Assembly (NCBI GenBank): GCA_009774235.1
Contig: VSNJ01000202.1
Location: 1 to 6,491, forward strand
Origin: Lachnospiraceae bacterium
Lineage (GTDB): Bacteria > Bacillota > Clostridia > Lachnospirales > Lachnospiraceae
Direction of reading: 5' to 3'
DNA: 6,491 nucleotides
A program made the translations under genes and the position numbers. Position 1 is the stretch's first letter; each line of letters opens with the position of its first letter. Below, piece after piece: positions 1 to 6,254 of the stretch. The notes beneath the pieces are model-generated. The model saw only the letters and a list, made by a program, of their open reading frames with translations, was not told the DNA's origin and did not search any database.

Positions 1-42
1 ACTTTAAAATGTGTATACATAGAAAACATAGGAGGATTTTTA

Positions 43-447
43 ATGGAAGATAATAATTTTGAAAAGAAACCAGATGATGGGTTTACACAGGCTGGTACTT
101 CACAAAATACACAGCAGAACCTTGCACAGATGTACAGCCAGTCAACAGAGAATGCATCTGGCTTTGCAATAGCAGGAATGGTATGTGGTATTTTATCAAT
201 CGTCTGTTGTTGTGCATGGTATATTTCAGCTATTCTTGGAATACTTGGGCTTGTATTTTCAATTATGGTATTTGTAAAAAACCTGCCTGGTAAGGGACTT
301 GCAACAGCAGGTGTTATATGTGCGGCAATCGGGCTGGTTTTAACTATTGGTTTAATAATCTTTGGGTTTGCAGTAAACAGGGGGTTGTCTTCAATGAGTC
401 CTGACGAGCTGCGTTCATTAATTGACAGCCTTGAAAGCCTTGATTAA
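43..447 (+). CDS. small DUF4190-like membrane protein
   Basis: A 134-residue protein of unknown function. Residues 1-38 are polar, rich in Asn and Gln, and probably disordered. Residues 40-110 are hydrophobic, with about three membrane segments (roughly 41-57, 60-78 and 87-110). The SGFAIAGMVCGILSIV start, the Gly-rich helices and the KGLATAG turn between helices two and three are the pattern I associate with DUF4190 proteins of Firmicutes. A short acidic tail (about 118-134) follows. CCC at 55-57 lies in the membrane region. There is no signal peptide or catalytic motif. The ATG has a perfect AGGAGG at 30-35 with a 7-base spacer, so the start is secure. The gene ends before a good terminator, so it is not co-transcribed with spoIVA. 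The family assignment is from memory of the pattern; that a short membrane protein is encoded is clear. Confidence 0.85.
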   Translation: MEDNNFEKKPDDGFTQAGTSQNTQQNLAQMYSQSTENASGFAIAGMVCGILSIVCCCAWYISAILGILGLVFSIMVFVKNLPGKGLATAGVICAAIGLVLTIGLIIFGFAVNRGLSSMSPDELRSLIDSLESLD

Positions 448-494
448 TATATAACAAAGTTATACCAGTAAAGATTTTATAATGTATTTTAAAC

Positions 495-523
495 AAAAGG
501 GAACATACTTGTGTTCCCTTTTT
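495..523 (+). terminator. intrinsic terminator after the DUF4190-like gene
   Basis: An 11-bp perfect stem pairs AAAAGGGAACA (495-505) with TGTTCCCTTTT (512-522) around a 6-base loop, and its 3' arm runs straight into a T tract. It lies 48 bases after the stop. The A-rich 5' arm means it could also work on the minus strand, but no minus-strand gene is seen. Confidence 0.9.
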
Positions 524-557
524 GTATATGCAAATACCAGAGAAAATTAAATTGTTC

Positions 558-583
558 TAATATCTGGATATGCTTCATATAGA
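558..583 (+). promoter_or_regulatory. possible sigma-E-like promoter of spoIVA
   Basis: CATATAGA at 576-583 resembles the sigma-E -10 element (CATACA-type), and TAATATC at 558-564 resembles the ATATT-type -35 element, with 11 bases between the two boxes. spoIVA is a sigma-E gene in Bacillus subtilis, so a mother-cell promoter is expected somewhere between the terminator at 523 and the start at 688. The match is partial and the spacing may be short. No good sigma-A alternative is visible: TTGTTC at 552-557 has only TCATAT 17 bases downstream. Confidence 0.25.
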
Positions 584-677
584 TAGTTAAACCGGATAAA
601 GGTGTGCATTGAAGACAATGGGTGGTGCTTGTTGCACTCTTTGTCCAGATGGCAGGATAAAAAGATGTCCGGAGATT

Positions 678-684
678 GGAGGAG
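678..684 (+). promoter_or_regulatory. ribosome binding site that fixes the spoIVA start
   Basis: GGAGGAG lies just upstream of ATG 688, with 5 bases between GGAGG and the ATG. An in-frame TTG at 676 overlaps this site and has only GGAG one base upstream, which is too close to act as a Shine-Dalgarno sequence. This selects 688 as the start. Confidence 0.85.
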
Positions 685-687
685 CAT

Positions 688-2166
688 ATGAACGGATTTC
701 AGGTATATAAGGATATAGCAGAACGTACAAATGGTGAATTTTATCTAGGGGTATGTGGTCCTGTGAGAACCGGAAAATCTACATTTATTAAAAGATTTAT
801 GGAACTGCTTGTATTGCCAGAAATTAAAGATGAGCATGACAAGGAAAGGGCAGTTGATGAACTGCCACAATCTGCTGCTGGCAAGACAATTATGACTACA
901 GAGCCTAAATTTATACCTAAAGAAGCTGCTTTAATAAACCTTTATGGTGACAACCAGGTGAAAGTAAGGCTTATAGACTGTGTAGGATATATTGTAAAAG
1001 GTGCAGGGGGGCTTGAAGAGGGTGATGGTGAAAGGATGGTTATGACACCGTGGTCTGATAAACCTATGCCATTTACACAGGCAGCAGAACTAGGGACACG
1101 CAAAGTTATACATGACCATTCAACAATAGGAATAGTAGTAACTACAGACGGAAGCTTTGGTGATATTGCAAGAGAGGCATATATTGAACCAGAGGAAAGG
1201 ACTATACAAGAGCTTAAAGCTATAGGCAAGCCATTTATTGTAATAGTAAATTCGTCAAAACCATTTAGTGATGAAGCACAGGAGACAGTAAGAAACATTA
1301 ATAATAAATACCAGGTGCAGGCAACAGCGCTTAATTGTAACCAGCTGCGGATGGAGGATGTGCAAAAAATTATGGAAAAACTTCTTGCTTCATTCCCAGT
1401 AAGCCAGGTAGAATTCCATATGCCGAAGTGGGTTGAAATGCTTAAGCCTTCCCACTGGCTTAAAAAAGAGCTTATAGACAATGTGCGTGCAATACTGGCA
1501 AATATTTCTGTTATAAATGATATAACATCTGACAATTTTGCGTCTGAAAGTGAATACATAAAGGAATTCAGGATTGAACATATTGGAATGGAAAATGGCA
1601 GGATAAAGATATCTGTTGTATTTGATGACAGCAGGTATTACCAGGTTTTAAGTGAACTGGTGGGGGTTCCTGTGGAAGGGGAATACCAGCTTATACATTT
1701 ACTTAAAGAATATGCTGCCAAGAAGAATGAGATAGGAAAGATAAGTGATGCATGGAATGAAGTCCATAGAAAAGGTTATGGTGTAATTACACCTTCTGTT
1801 GATGAGATTACAATAGACCAGCCTGAACTTATACGCCACGGCAGCAAGTATGGTGTCAAACTTAAGGCAACAAGCCCCTCTGTACATCTTATACAGGCAA
1901 ATATTGAAACAGAAATTGCACCTATTGTAGGGACACAGCAGCAGGCAGAAGACCTTATACAATATATTTCAGGACAAAATTCTGAAAGTGGTGACGGTGG
2001 AATATGGGATACTAATATATTTGGCAAAACTGTACGCCAGCTTGTTGAAGAAGGTATGGAAAGCAAGGTGGGTAAACTTACTGATGAAAGCCAGCTTAAA
2101 TTGCAGGAAACAATACAAAAAGTAATTAATGACAGCAATGGAGGGCTTGTGTGCATTATAATTTAA
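688..2166 (+). CDS. spoIVA: stage IV sporulation protein A (spore coat morphogenetic ATPase)
   Basis: SpoIVA is made in the mother cell and polymerises, using ATP hydrolysis, into the basement layer of the spore coat on the forespore surface; SpoVM anchors it and it is needed for coat and cortex assembly. From ATG 688 the protein has 492 residues, which is the length I recall for B. subtilis SpoIVA. Visible landmarks: KDIAERT near the N-terminus (8-14); Walker A GPVRTGKST at 24-32 with Lys30; DELPQSAAGKTIMTTEPKF at 57-75, containing the conserved Thr70-Thr71 pair; Walker B-like LIDCVGY at 95-101 with Asp97; HSTIGIVVTTDG at 144-155; and IVNSSKP (186-192) where a classical G protein would have NKxD. 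The middle domain follows, and the C-terminal region ends in the hydrophobic GGLVCIII that is typical of the family and takes part in localisation. No key residue is missing. It is monocistronic by layout: a terminator lies upstream and a long non-coding gap downstream. Confidence 0.97.
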   Translation: MNGFQVYKDIAERTNGEFYLGVCGPVRTGKSTFIKRFMELLVLPEIKDEHDKERAVDELPQSAAGKTIMTTEPKFIPKEAALINLYGDNQVKVRLIDCVGYIVKGAGGLEEGDGERMVMTPWSDKPMPFTQAAELGTRKVIHDHSTIGIVVTTDGSFGDIAREAYIEPEERTIQELKAIGKPFIVIVNSSKPFSDEAQETVRNINNKYQVQATALNCNQLRMEDVQKIMEKLLASFPVSQVEFHMPKWVEMLKPSHWLKKELIDNVRAILANISVINDITSDNFASESEYIKEFRIEHIGMENGRIKISVVFDDSRYYQVLSELVGVPVEGEYQLIHLLKEYAAKKNEIGKISDAWNEVHRKGYGVITPSVDEITIDQPELIRHGSKYGVKLKATSPSVHLIQANIETEIAPIVGTQQQAEDLIQYISGQNSESGDGGIWDTNIFGKTVRQLVEEGMESKVGKLTDESQLKLQETIQKVINDSNGGLVCIII

Positions 2167-2244
2167 TAAATACACAAGTTAGTGGTTCTGGCAATTCCAA
2201 ATGTTTACCAACTGCAGCACGCCACTGATTGGATGCAAAATGCC
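2167..2244 (+). other. spoIVA 3' flank, no gene
   Basis: No credible coding sequence is present. TTAGTGG (2179-2185) can pair with CCACTGA (2222-2228), seven pairs including one G-T, enclosing a 36-base loop. This may be part of the spoIVA 3' untranslated region. There is no T tract, so it is not itself a terminator. Confidence 0.4.
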
Positions 2245-2335
2245 GGGTTTATGGAGGTTTTAAAATTAAATAATCCACAAATTGCCAGTGTGGTATACTC
2301 TTTGTGTAAATTTAATTTTAAACCTCAATAAGCCC
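2245..2335 (+). repeat. 91-base imperfect inverted repeat, possible spoIVA terminator or structured RNA
   Basis: The two arms pair almost throughout: GGGTTTAT (2245-2252) with ATAAGCCC (2328-2335), one mismatch, then GAGGTTT (2254-2260) with AAACCTC (2320-2326), one bulged T (2261), AAAATTAAAT (2262-2271) with ATTTAATTTT (2310-2319), a small internal loop, and CACAAA (2276-2281) with TTTGTG (2301-2306). The apical loop is 2282-2300. TTTATTTATT follows the stem, which is a weak U-rich tail, so it could end spoIVA transcripts, although it is much longer than an ordinary terminator. It could also be a small repeat element; no target duplication is seen. The pairing is read directly; the role is inference. 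Confidence 0.7.
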
Positions 2336-2339
2336 TTTA

Positions 2340-2560
2340 TTTATTAGGTTTTGCTGGACTAAATGACATTGTGTCTTGATGGGATGTGCAATGATTAACA
2401 GTTCCTAATGCTTAACAGGGACATATGGATAATTTCCATTTATCCTTTGCTGGTGGCAAGATACAAGCACTGTTGCATGGGTTATCGTAGCGGAAGCGTA
2501 CCCCTGTGTGGAATATTCTGGCTCTGCCATGGAAACTGTCCGTCCCCACAAAAACAGATA
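2340..2560 (+). other. gene-free region with several hairpins, candidate structured RNA
   Basis: No open reading frame of useful length is present on either strand. Local hairpins follow one another: GTTCC (2401-2405) with GGGAC (2418-2422); GGATAA (2427-2432) with TTATCC (2440-2445), competing with ATGGA (2425-2429) and TCCAT (2435-2439); GGG (2479-2481) with CCC (2502-2504), enclosing GTA/TAC and GC/GC capped by GGAA (2492-2495), a GNRA-type tetraloop; and TGTGG (2507-2511) with CCACA (2546-2550), enclosing TGGC/GCCA (2519-2522 and 2526-2529). I do not recognise a known RNA family: RNase P, tmRNA, SRP RNA and common riboswitch consensus sequences were looked for by eye and not found. The individual hairpins are short, so chance pairing remains possible. 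Confidence 0.35.
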
Positions 2561-2586
2561 ACAGGAATTGTTATATAAATTATTTG

Positions 2587-2616
2587 TTGTATGTACATAT
2601 ATTTACATGTTACAAT
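2587..2616 (+). promoter_or_regulatory. sigma-A-type extended -10 promoter for the rubredoxin fusion gene
   Basis: TGTTACAAT at 2608-2616 is an extended -10 element (TG, one base, then TACAAT). TTGTAT at 2587-2592 is a weak -35 with an 18-base spacer. Initiation would fall near 2623, giving a leader of about 30 bases that includes the ribosome binding site. The structured region upstream would then not be part of this transcript. Confidence 0.6.
2591..2608 (+). promoter_or_regulatory. 18-bp near-palindrome in the promoter spacer, candidate operator
   Basis: ATGTACATATATTTACAT matches its own reverse complement at 16 of 18 positions and occupies the spacer between the -35 and -10 boxes, a classic place for a repressor site. 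The sequence does not match the operators I know for Rex, Fur or PerR. AT-rich DNA forms such palindromes by chance fairly often, so the operator role is tentative. Confidence 0.4.
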
Positions 2617-2654
2617 GTATTTAAAAATACAGGAGAAGGAAAGGGGATACATTT

Positions 2655-4052
2655 ATGAAGAAATTTATATGTACAATATGTGGTTATGTTTATGAAGGTG
2701 ATAAAGCGCCAGATGAATGTCCTGTCTGCCGCCAGCCTGGTGAAAAATTCAAAGAGGAAGTTTTAGAGGACAGCATGGACAGCCAGAAGCCTGGAAGTAT
2801 GGCAACAGCCAGTGGTACAAGGGATAAAGACGGGGATTTAAGTTATGATTTTTATAGGATGGACAAGTCATGCCGCTATATGGAGGAAATACACCAGATG
2901 GCAGTTAAAGGAAGGTCTGCCAGCAGTGCTATGTGTACAAGCATGCCAATGCCAGGGTGGGATGATATACTGGTTTTAGGGGCACAGTTAAATCCTGCGC
3001 CACTTAATGAGGATGAACATGTAACAACAATGACGGTTATTGGGAAAAATGCTAAAAAGCCTATGATACTGGACAGTCCTGTGTATATTTCACATATGTC
3101 ATTTGGTGCGCTGTCCAGAGAAATCAAGGTAGCACTGGCTAAAGGGGCTGCTATGGCTAAGACAGCTATGTGCAGTGGTGAAGGAGGAATACTGCCAGAG
3201 GAAATGGCGGCTTCTTATAAATACATATTTGAGTATGTCCCTAATAAATATAGTGTAACAGATGAAAACCTGCAGGCAGCAGATGCCATTGAAATTAAAA
3301 TAGGGCAGGGGACTAAGCCTGGCATGGGCGGACATCTGCCAGGAGAAAAGGTAACAGCAGAAATTGCAAAGTTACGTGGAAAGAAACAGGGTGAAGATGT
3401 GCAAAGCCCTAGCAAGTTTCCAGAGCTTAAATCTAAAGAGGATTTAAAGGATATGGTTGGTATGCTGCGCCGCCGTTCTGATGGCAGGCCGGTTGGCATT
3501 AAAATTGCGGCAGGACATATTGAAAGGGATTTGGAATTTTGTGTTTATGCTATGCCAGATTTTATTACTATTGATGGAAGAGGCGGCGCAACTGGTTCAA
3601 GTCCTTTGTTCCTGCGTGAGTCTGCTTCTTTACCAACAGTATATGCACTTTACCGTGCAAGAAAGTACCTGGATTCTGTACATTCAGATATATCACTTGT
3701 AATTACTGGCGGGCTGCGTGTGTCTTCAGATATAGCGAAAGCCCTTGCTATGGGTGCAGATGCGGTTGCTGTGGCAAGTGCGGCACTAATCGCAGCAGCA
3801 TGCCAGCAGTACAAGATTTGTGGCATGGGCAGCTGCCCAGTGGGTATTGCAACACAAAATCCAGAATTAAGAAAAAGGCTGGATATAGATAAGTCTGCAC
3901 AGAGAGTAGCAAATTATTTGAATGTAACTTTGGAAGAATTAAAAACTTTTGCAAGGGTTACAGGCCATAATTCTATACATGGCCTGAATGTAGATAATTT
4001 AGTAACATTAAACAGGGAGATTTCAGAATTTACAAATATTCCACATGCGTAA
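2655..4052 (+). CDS. rubredoxin-like domain fused to glutamate synthase FMN/3Fe-4S domain
   Basis: A 465-residue cytosolic redox enzyme. Residues 1-35 form a rubredoxin-like iron-binding domain of the short rubrerythrin type: Cys6 and Cys9 in CTICGY, Cys22 and Cys25 in CPVC. A linker (about 36-60) leads to the synthase domain of GltB (about 61-460): SHMSFGALS (146-154), GEGG (175-178), IKIGQGTKPGMGGHLPG (214-230), IDGRGGATGSSP (306-317) and TGGLRVSSDIAKALAMGADA (351-370) are the FMN-binding barrel motifs. Cys383, Cys389 and Cys394, spaced C-x5-C-x4-C and followed by PVGIATQ, match the 3Fe-4S ligands of glutamate synthase. The N-terminal glutamine amidotransferase domain and the C-terminal GXGXG helix domain of full GltB are absent, and no gltD is adjacent. 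Such short proteins are annotated as FMN-binding glutamate synthase family; the true substrate is not established. The rubredoxin may bring in electrons. The start has AAGGGG at 2641-2646, 8 bases upstream. No terminator is seen after the stop. Confidence 0.92.
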   Translation: MKKFICTICGYVYEGDKAPDECPVCRQPGEKFKEEVLEDSMDSQKPGSMATASGTRDKDGDLSYDFYRMDKSCRYMEEIHQMAVKGRSASSAMCTSMPMPGWDDILVLGAQLNPAPLNEDEHVTTMTVIGKNAKKPMILDSPVYISHMSFGALSREIKVALAKGAAMAKTAMCSGEGGILPEEMAASYKYIFEYVPNKYSVTDENLQAADAIEIKIGQGTKPGMGGHLPGEKVTAEIAKLRGKKQGEDVQSPSKFPELKSKEDLKDMVGMLRRRSDGRPVGIKIAAGHIERDLEFCVYAMPDFITIDGRGGATGSSPLFLRESASLPTVYALYRARKYLDSVHSDISLVITGGLRVSSDIAKALAMGADAVAVASAALIAAACQQYKICGMGSCPVGIATQNPELRKRLDIDKSAQRVANYLNVTLEELKTFARVTGHNSIHGLNVDNLVTLNREISEFTNIPHA

Positions 4053-4068
4053 TTTAGAAATATTTTGC

Positions 4069-4097
4069 TTGACATTTATTTATGTATATGATAAAAA
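4069..4097 (+). promoter_or_regulatory. sigma-A promoter of the T-box/proS transcript
   Basis: A perfect TTGACA (4069-4074) is followed after 17 bases by TAAAAA (4092-4097), preceded by TG at 4089-4090 as in an extended -10. Transcription would begin near 4104, just before the first paired elements of the T-box leader. The -35 starts 17 bases after the stop codon of the upstream gene. Confidence 0.8.
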
Positions 4098-4103
4098 TAT
4101 AAG

Positions 4104-4358
4104 AAAAAATTAAAGGCAATGAACAGAATAGTAAGCATCTGGAATTTTCAGAGAGAAGCCATTGTGGTGCGAGGCTTTATTGGAAGGGTGCTGAACCAGC
4201 CTGGGAGCTGTGGGTTTTCACCGGAAGTCACCGTTATCAGAGACAGATAAGTATATGCTTATTACTAAGAGCAGGCTTTGAGAGCCTGAATTTAGGTGGT
4301 ACCACGGATTTATCCGCCCTAAGACATACAATATAAAGTGTGTCCTGGGGTTTTTTTT
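4104..4358 (+). promoter_or_regulatory. T-box leader, proline (CCA) specifier
   Basis: This leader senses tRNA-Pro charging and controls read-through into proS. The T-box sequence AGGTGGTACCACG (4294-4306) matches the consensus exactly. In Stem I, AGCATCT (4134-4140) pairs with GGGTGCT (4186-4192). Directly below is the specifier loop, with AGTA (4130-4133) opposite GAA and then CCA (4196-4198), followed by a purine: a proline codon read by tRNA-Pro(UGG). AGAGAG (4150-4155) and a GAAGCC/GGCTTT apical stem complete Stem I. ATAAG/CTTAT (4247-4262) and CAGGCT/AGCCTG (4272-4288) are later stems. In the antiterminator TTAGG (4292-4296) pairs with CCTAA (4318-4322), and the bulge TGGT (4297-4300) would pair with the tRNA end, its T matching the A expected before CCA in tRNA-Pro. 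The 5' boundary is the predicted transcription start. Confidence 0.96.
4317..4358 (+). terminator. T-box attenuator terminator
   Basis: Bases 4317-4329 pair with 4338-4350 (13 positions with one A-C mismatch and two G-T pairs), followed by eight T residues (4351-4358). The 5' arm includes CCTAA, which is also the 3' arm of the antiterminator, so the two structures exclude each other. Charged tRNA-Pro favours this terminator; uncharged tRNA favours read-through to proS. Confidence 0.95.
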
Positions 4359-4396
4359 ATTGGAAATTATCACTGCCAGGCTGCAATACATTTCAA

Positions 4397-4424
4397 TAAG
4401 TTTTAATAAAGCTTACTATTTTTT
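4397..4424 (+). terminator. weak AT-rich terminator-like hairpin between T-box and proS
   Basis: TAAGTTTT (4397-4404) pairs with AAAGCTTA (4408-4415), eight pairs including one G-T, with a 3-base loop; six T residues follow at 4419-4424. The stem is weak because it is almost all A-T. It sits after the T-box terminator, within an untranslated stretch of about 155 bases. Two further small hairpins follow: CCATT/AATGG (4426-4438) and GCAC/GTGC (4439-4456). Any terminator function is uncertain. Confidence 0.3.
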
Positions 4425-4504
4425 ACCATTGGAAATGGCACAAGTATTAATGTGCTGGAAGAAAAAGAAGAAAGGATAAAATGCAAACATTACGTTTGAG
4501 GCTT

Positions 4505-4510
4505 GGTGGA
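4505..4510 (+). promoter_or_regulatory. ribosome binding site that fixes the proS start
   Basis: GGTGGA lies 4 bases before ATG 4515. In-frame TTG 4503 and GTG 4506 lie at or inside this site and so are unlikely starts. TGAGG at 4497-4501 is an alternative, more distant site, 13 bases from the ATG. Confidence 0.65.
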
Positions 4511-4514
4511 AAAT

Positions 4515-6254
4515 ATGAAAGTAGCAAATTTAGTAGGACAGAGATTTAAAGAAAGACCAGCAGACTGTGTAATTGACAGCCATGCACTTATGCTGCGTGG
4601 TGGTTTTATGAAGTATGTAGGAAATGGAATTTATTCAGAGTTTCCTGCACTTAGAAGGGTTACTGCCAAAATTGAAAATATTATACGCAGGGAGATGGAT
4701 GCAATAGACGGGCAGGAAGTGCTTTTTCCTGTTGTTATGCCTGCTTCATTATGGGAAGAATCTGGCAGGTATGAAAGTGTTGGAAATGAACTTGTACGTT
4801 TTAAGGACAGAAATGGTTCAAACCACGTGCTTGGCATGACACATGAGGAAGCTGCTGTGCAACTTGTACGTGAATATGCGCAGTCTTATACAAAATATCC
4901 ATTTATGATATACCAGATACAGCGTAAATTCAGGGATGAAGCCAGACCAAGGGCAGGTATGATACGTGTGCGTGAATTTACAATGAAAGATGCATATTCT
5001 TTCCATACTTCACAAGAAGACCTGGATAAATATTATGATATATGTTTCCAGGCATATAACCGCATTTTCCAGAAGGCAGGCGTACCAGAAGTAGTTACAG
5101 TAAAGTCTGATTCAGGAATGATGGGTGGAAGTGTTTCACATGAATATATGCTTTTAACACCTGTAGGAGAAGATTCAATTGTTATATGTGACGAGTGTGG
5201 TTACCGTTCTAATATGGAGGCAGCAGAAAACAGGGTTACTAATACATCTAATGGTACAAAGGAACTGGAATGTGTAGAAACACCAGACTGTAAAACTATT
5301 GAAGATGTTTGTACTTTCCTTAAGAGTGATGTGGAATTTTCATGTAAAGCTGTTGTATACCAGAAAAATGCTGATGATAAATTTGTAGTGGCTTTTGTCC
5401 GTGGTGACTATGAGGTAAATGAAACAAAGCTTAGAAACCTTGTGGGTGAAGAAATCCATACTGCTGAAATTACTGATGGTGACTGCCTTGTAGCTGGATA
5501 TATAGGACCTTATGGAATTTCTAGTGAAGCAGAGTTTTATATTGATGTATCACTTAAGGGTACAAGTAACCTTGTAGCAGGTGCTAATAAAGAAGGATAC
5601 CATTATACAGGTCTGGATTTAGAAAGAGACCTTACTGATGTAACTTATGTGGATATTTCCAAGGTGAAAGAAGGCGGAATATGTCCTTGCTGTGGCAAAT
5701 CTGCTATAACAATAAAGCGTGGAATAGAGGTGGGAAATATATTCCAGCTTGGCACAAAATACACTAAATCAATGGATATGCAATATACAGATGAGAACGG
5801 CAAGAGCCATTATCCAGTTATGGGATGTTATGGAATAGGGGTAGGCCGTCTTGCGGCATCTATATGTGAAGCATGCCATGATGAATATGGACCAGTATGG
5901 CCAATTTCTATAGCACCTTGGGAAGTGCAGATATGCTGCCTGCGTTCTGATGATGAAGAAACAAAGAAAACAGCAGATAATCTTTATAAAGGCCTTTTAA
6001 GTGATGGTATAGAAGTTATTTATGATGACAGGGGTGTAAGGCCAGGGGAAATGTTCTCTGATGCAGACCTTATAGGTGCACCAATACGTGTAATTGCAAG
6101 CCCACGTAATTTAAAAGAGTCTTCTGTGGAGATAACAACAAGGGATAAATCTATAAAGGCAATGGTTCCTGTGGATGAAGCAGAAGAATATATTAAAAAT
6201 CTTAGAAACCAGCTTTTTGCTGATATAGAAGAACATGTGGAGCCTTATAAATAA
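4515..6254 (+). CDS. proS: proline--tRNA ligase, bacterial type with editing insertion
   Basis: ProRS attaches proline to tRNA-Pro in the cytoplasm using ATP. From ATG 4515 the protein has 579 residues, normal for the bacterial type. It opens with MKVANLVGQRFKERPADC, the usual N-terminus in Clostridia. Class II synthetase motifs are intact: motif 1 about 38-76 ending in VVMP; TxE-type GMTHEEA at 107-113; motif 2 FRDEARPRAGMIRVREF at 139-155; motif 3 GCYGIGVGRL at 437-446. Between motifs 2 and 3, about 225-395, lies the YbaK-like INS domain, which in this family removes alanine mis-attached to tRNA-Pro; Lys278 in SCKAVVYQ is a plausible match to the key lysine. CDEC (Cys225, Cys228) and CPCC (Cys390, Cys393) flank the insertion and could form a metal site, as in many Firmicutes ProRS. 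The anticodon-binding domain covers about 465-575. Expression is controlled by the proline T-box upstream. Downstream I see only a 6-bp hairpin, TTATCT/AGATAA (6263-6285), without a T tract. Confidence 0.98.
   Translation: MKVANLVGQRFKERPADCVIDSHALMLRGGFMKYVGNGIYSEFPALRRVTAKIENIIRREMDAIDGQEVLFPVVMPASLWEESGRYESVGNELVRFKDRNGSNHVLGMTHEEAAVQLVREYAQSYTKYPFMIYQIQRKFRDEARPRAGMIRVREFTMKDAYSFHTSQEDLDKYYDICFQAYNRIFQKAGVPEVVTVKSDSGMMGGSVSHEYMLLTPVGEDSIVICDECGYRSNMEAAENRVTNTSNGTKELECVETPDCKTIEDVCTFLKSDVEFSCKAVVYQKNADDKFVVAFVRGDYEVNETKLRNLVGEEIHTAEITDGDCLVAGYIGPYGISSEAEFYIDVSLKGTSNLVAGANKEGYHYTGLDLERDLTDVTYVDISKVKEGGICPCCGKSAITIKRGIEVGNIFQLGTKYTKSMDMQYTDENGKSHYPVMGCYGIGVGRLAASICEACHDEYGPVWPISIAPWEVQICCLRSDDEETKKTADNLYKGLLSDGIEVIYDDRGVRPGEMFSDADLIGAPIRVIASPRNLKESSVEITTRDKSIKAMVPVDEAEEYIKNLRNQLFADIEEHVEPYK

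Noticed and set aside
676..687. TTG start giving SpoIVA four extra residues
   Set aside because: The TTG overlaps the Shine-Dalgarno sequence used by ATG 688, and the ATG start gives the usual 492-residue length.
942..1559. 205-codon open frame on the minus strand inside spoIVA
   Set aside because: It is antisense to a clearly conserved coding region; its protein is Ser-rich and shows no recognisable domain, as expected for a shadow frame.
2211..2247. GCAGCACGCCACTG, which recalls part of a cobalamin riboswitch
   Set aside because: The remaining conserved blocks (the B12 box and the upstream GGTGA-type segments) are missing and there is too little space after the spoIVA stop.
2487..2501. 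GGAA-capped hairpin as the SRP RNA helix 8
   Set aside because: The flanking SRP consensus (GGTCAGG and AGCAG type segments) is absent, so only the tetraloop is shared.
2617..2630. GTATTT-AA-AAATAC perfect inverted repeat
   Set aside because: Very short, A-T only apart from the ends, with a 2-base loop; it lies at the predicted transcription start and is most likely composition-driven.
3457..3702. 81-codon + strand frame inside the glutamate-synthase-like gene
   Set aside because: It overlaps the conserved FMN-barrel coding region in another frame and lacks a ribosome binding site.
4503..4514. TTG or GTG starts giving ProRS four or three extra residues
   Set aside because: These codons lie at or within the GGTGGA binding site, and the ATG 4515 start gives the family-typical MKVANLVGQRF N-terminus.
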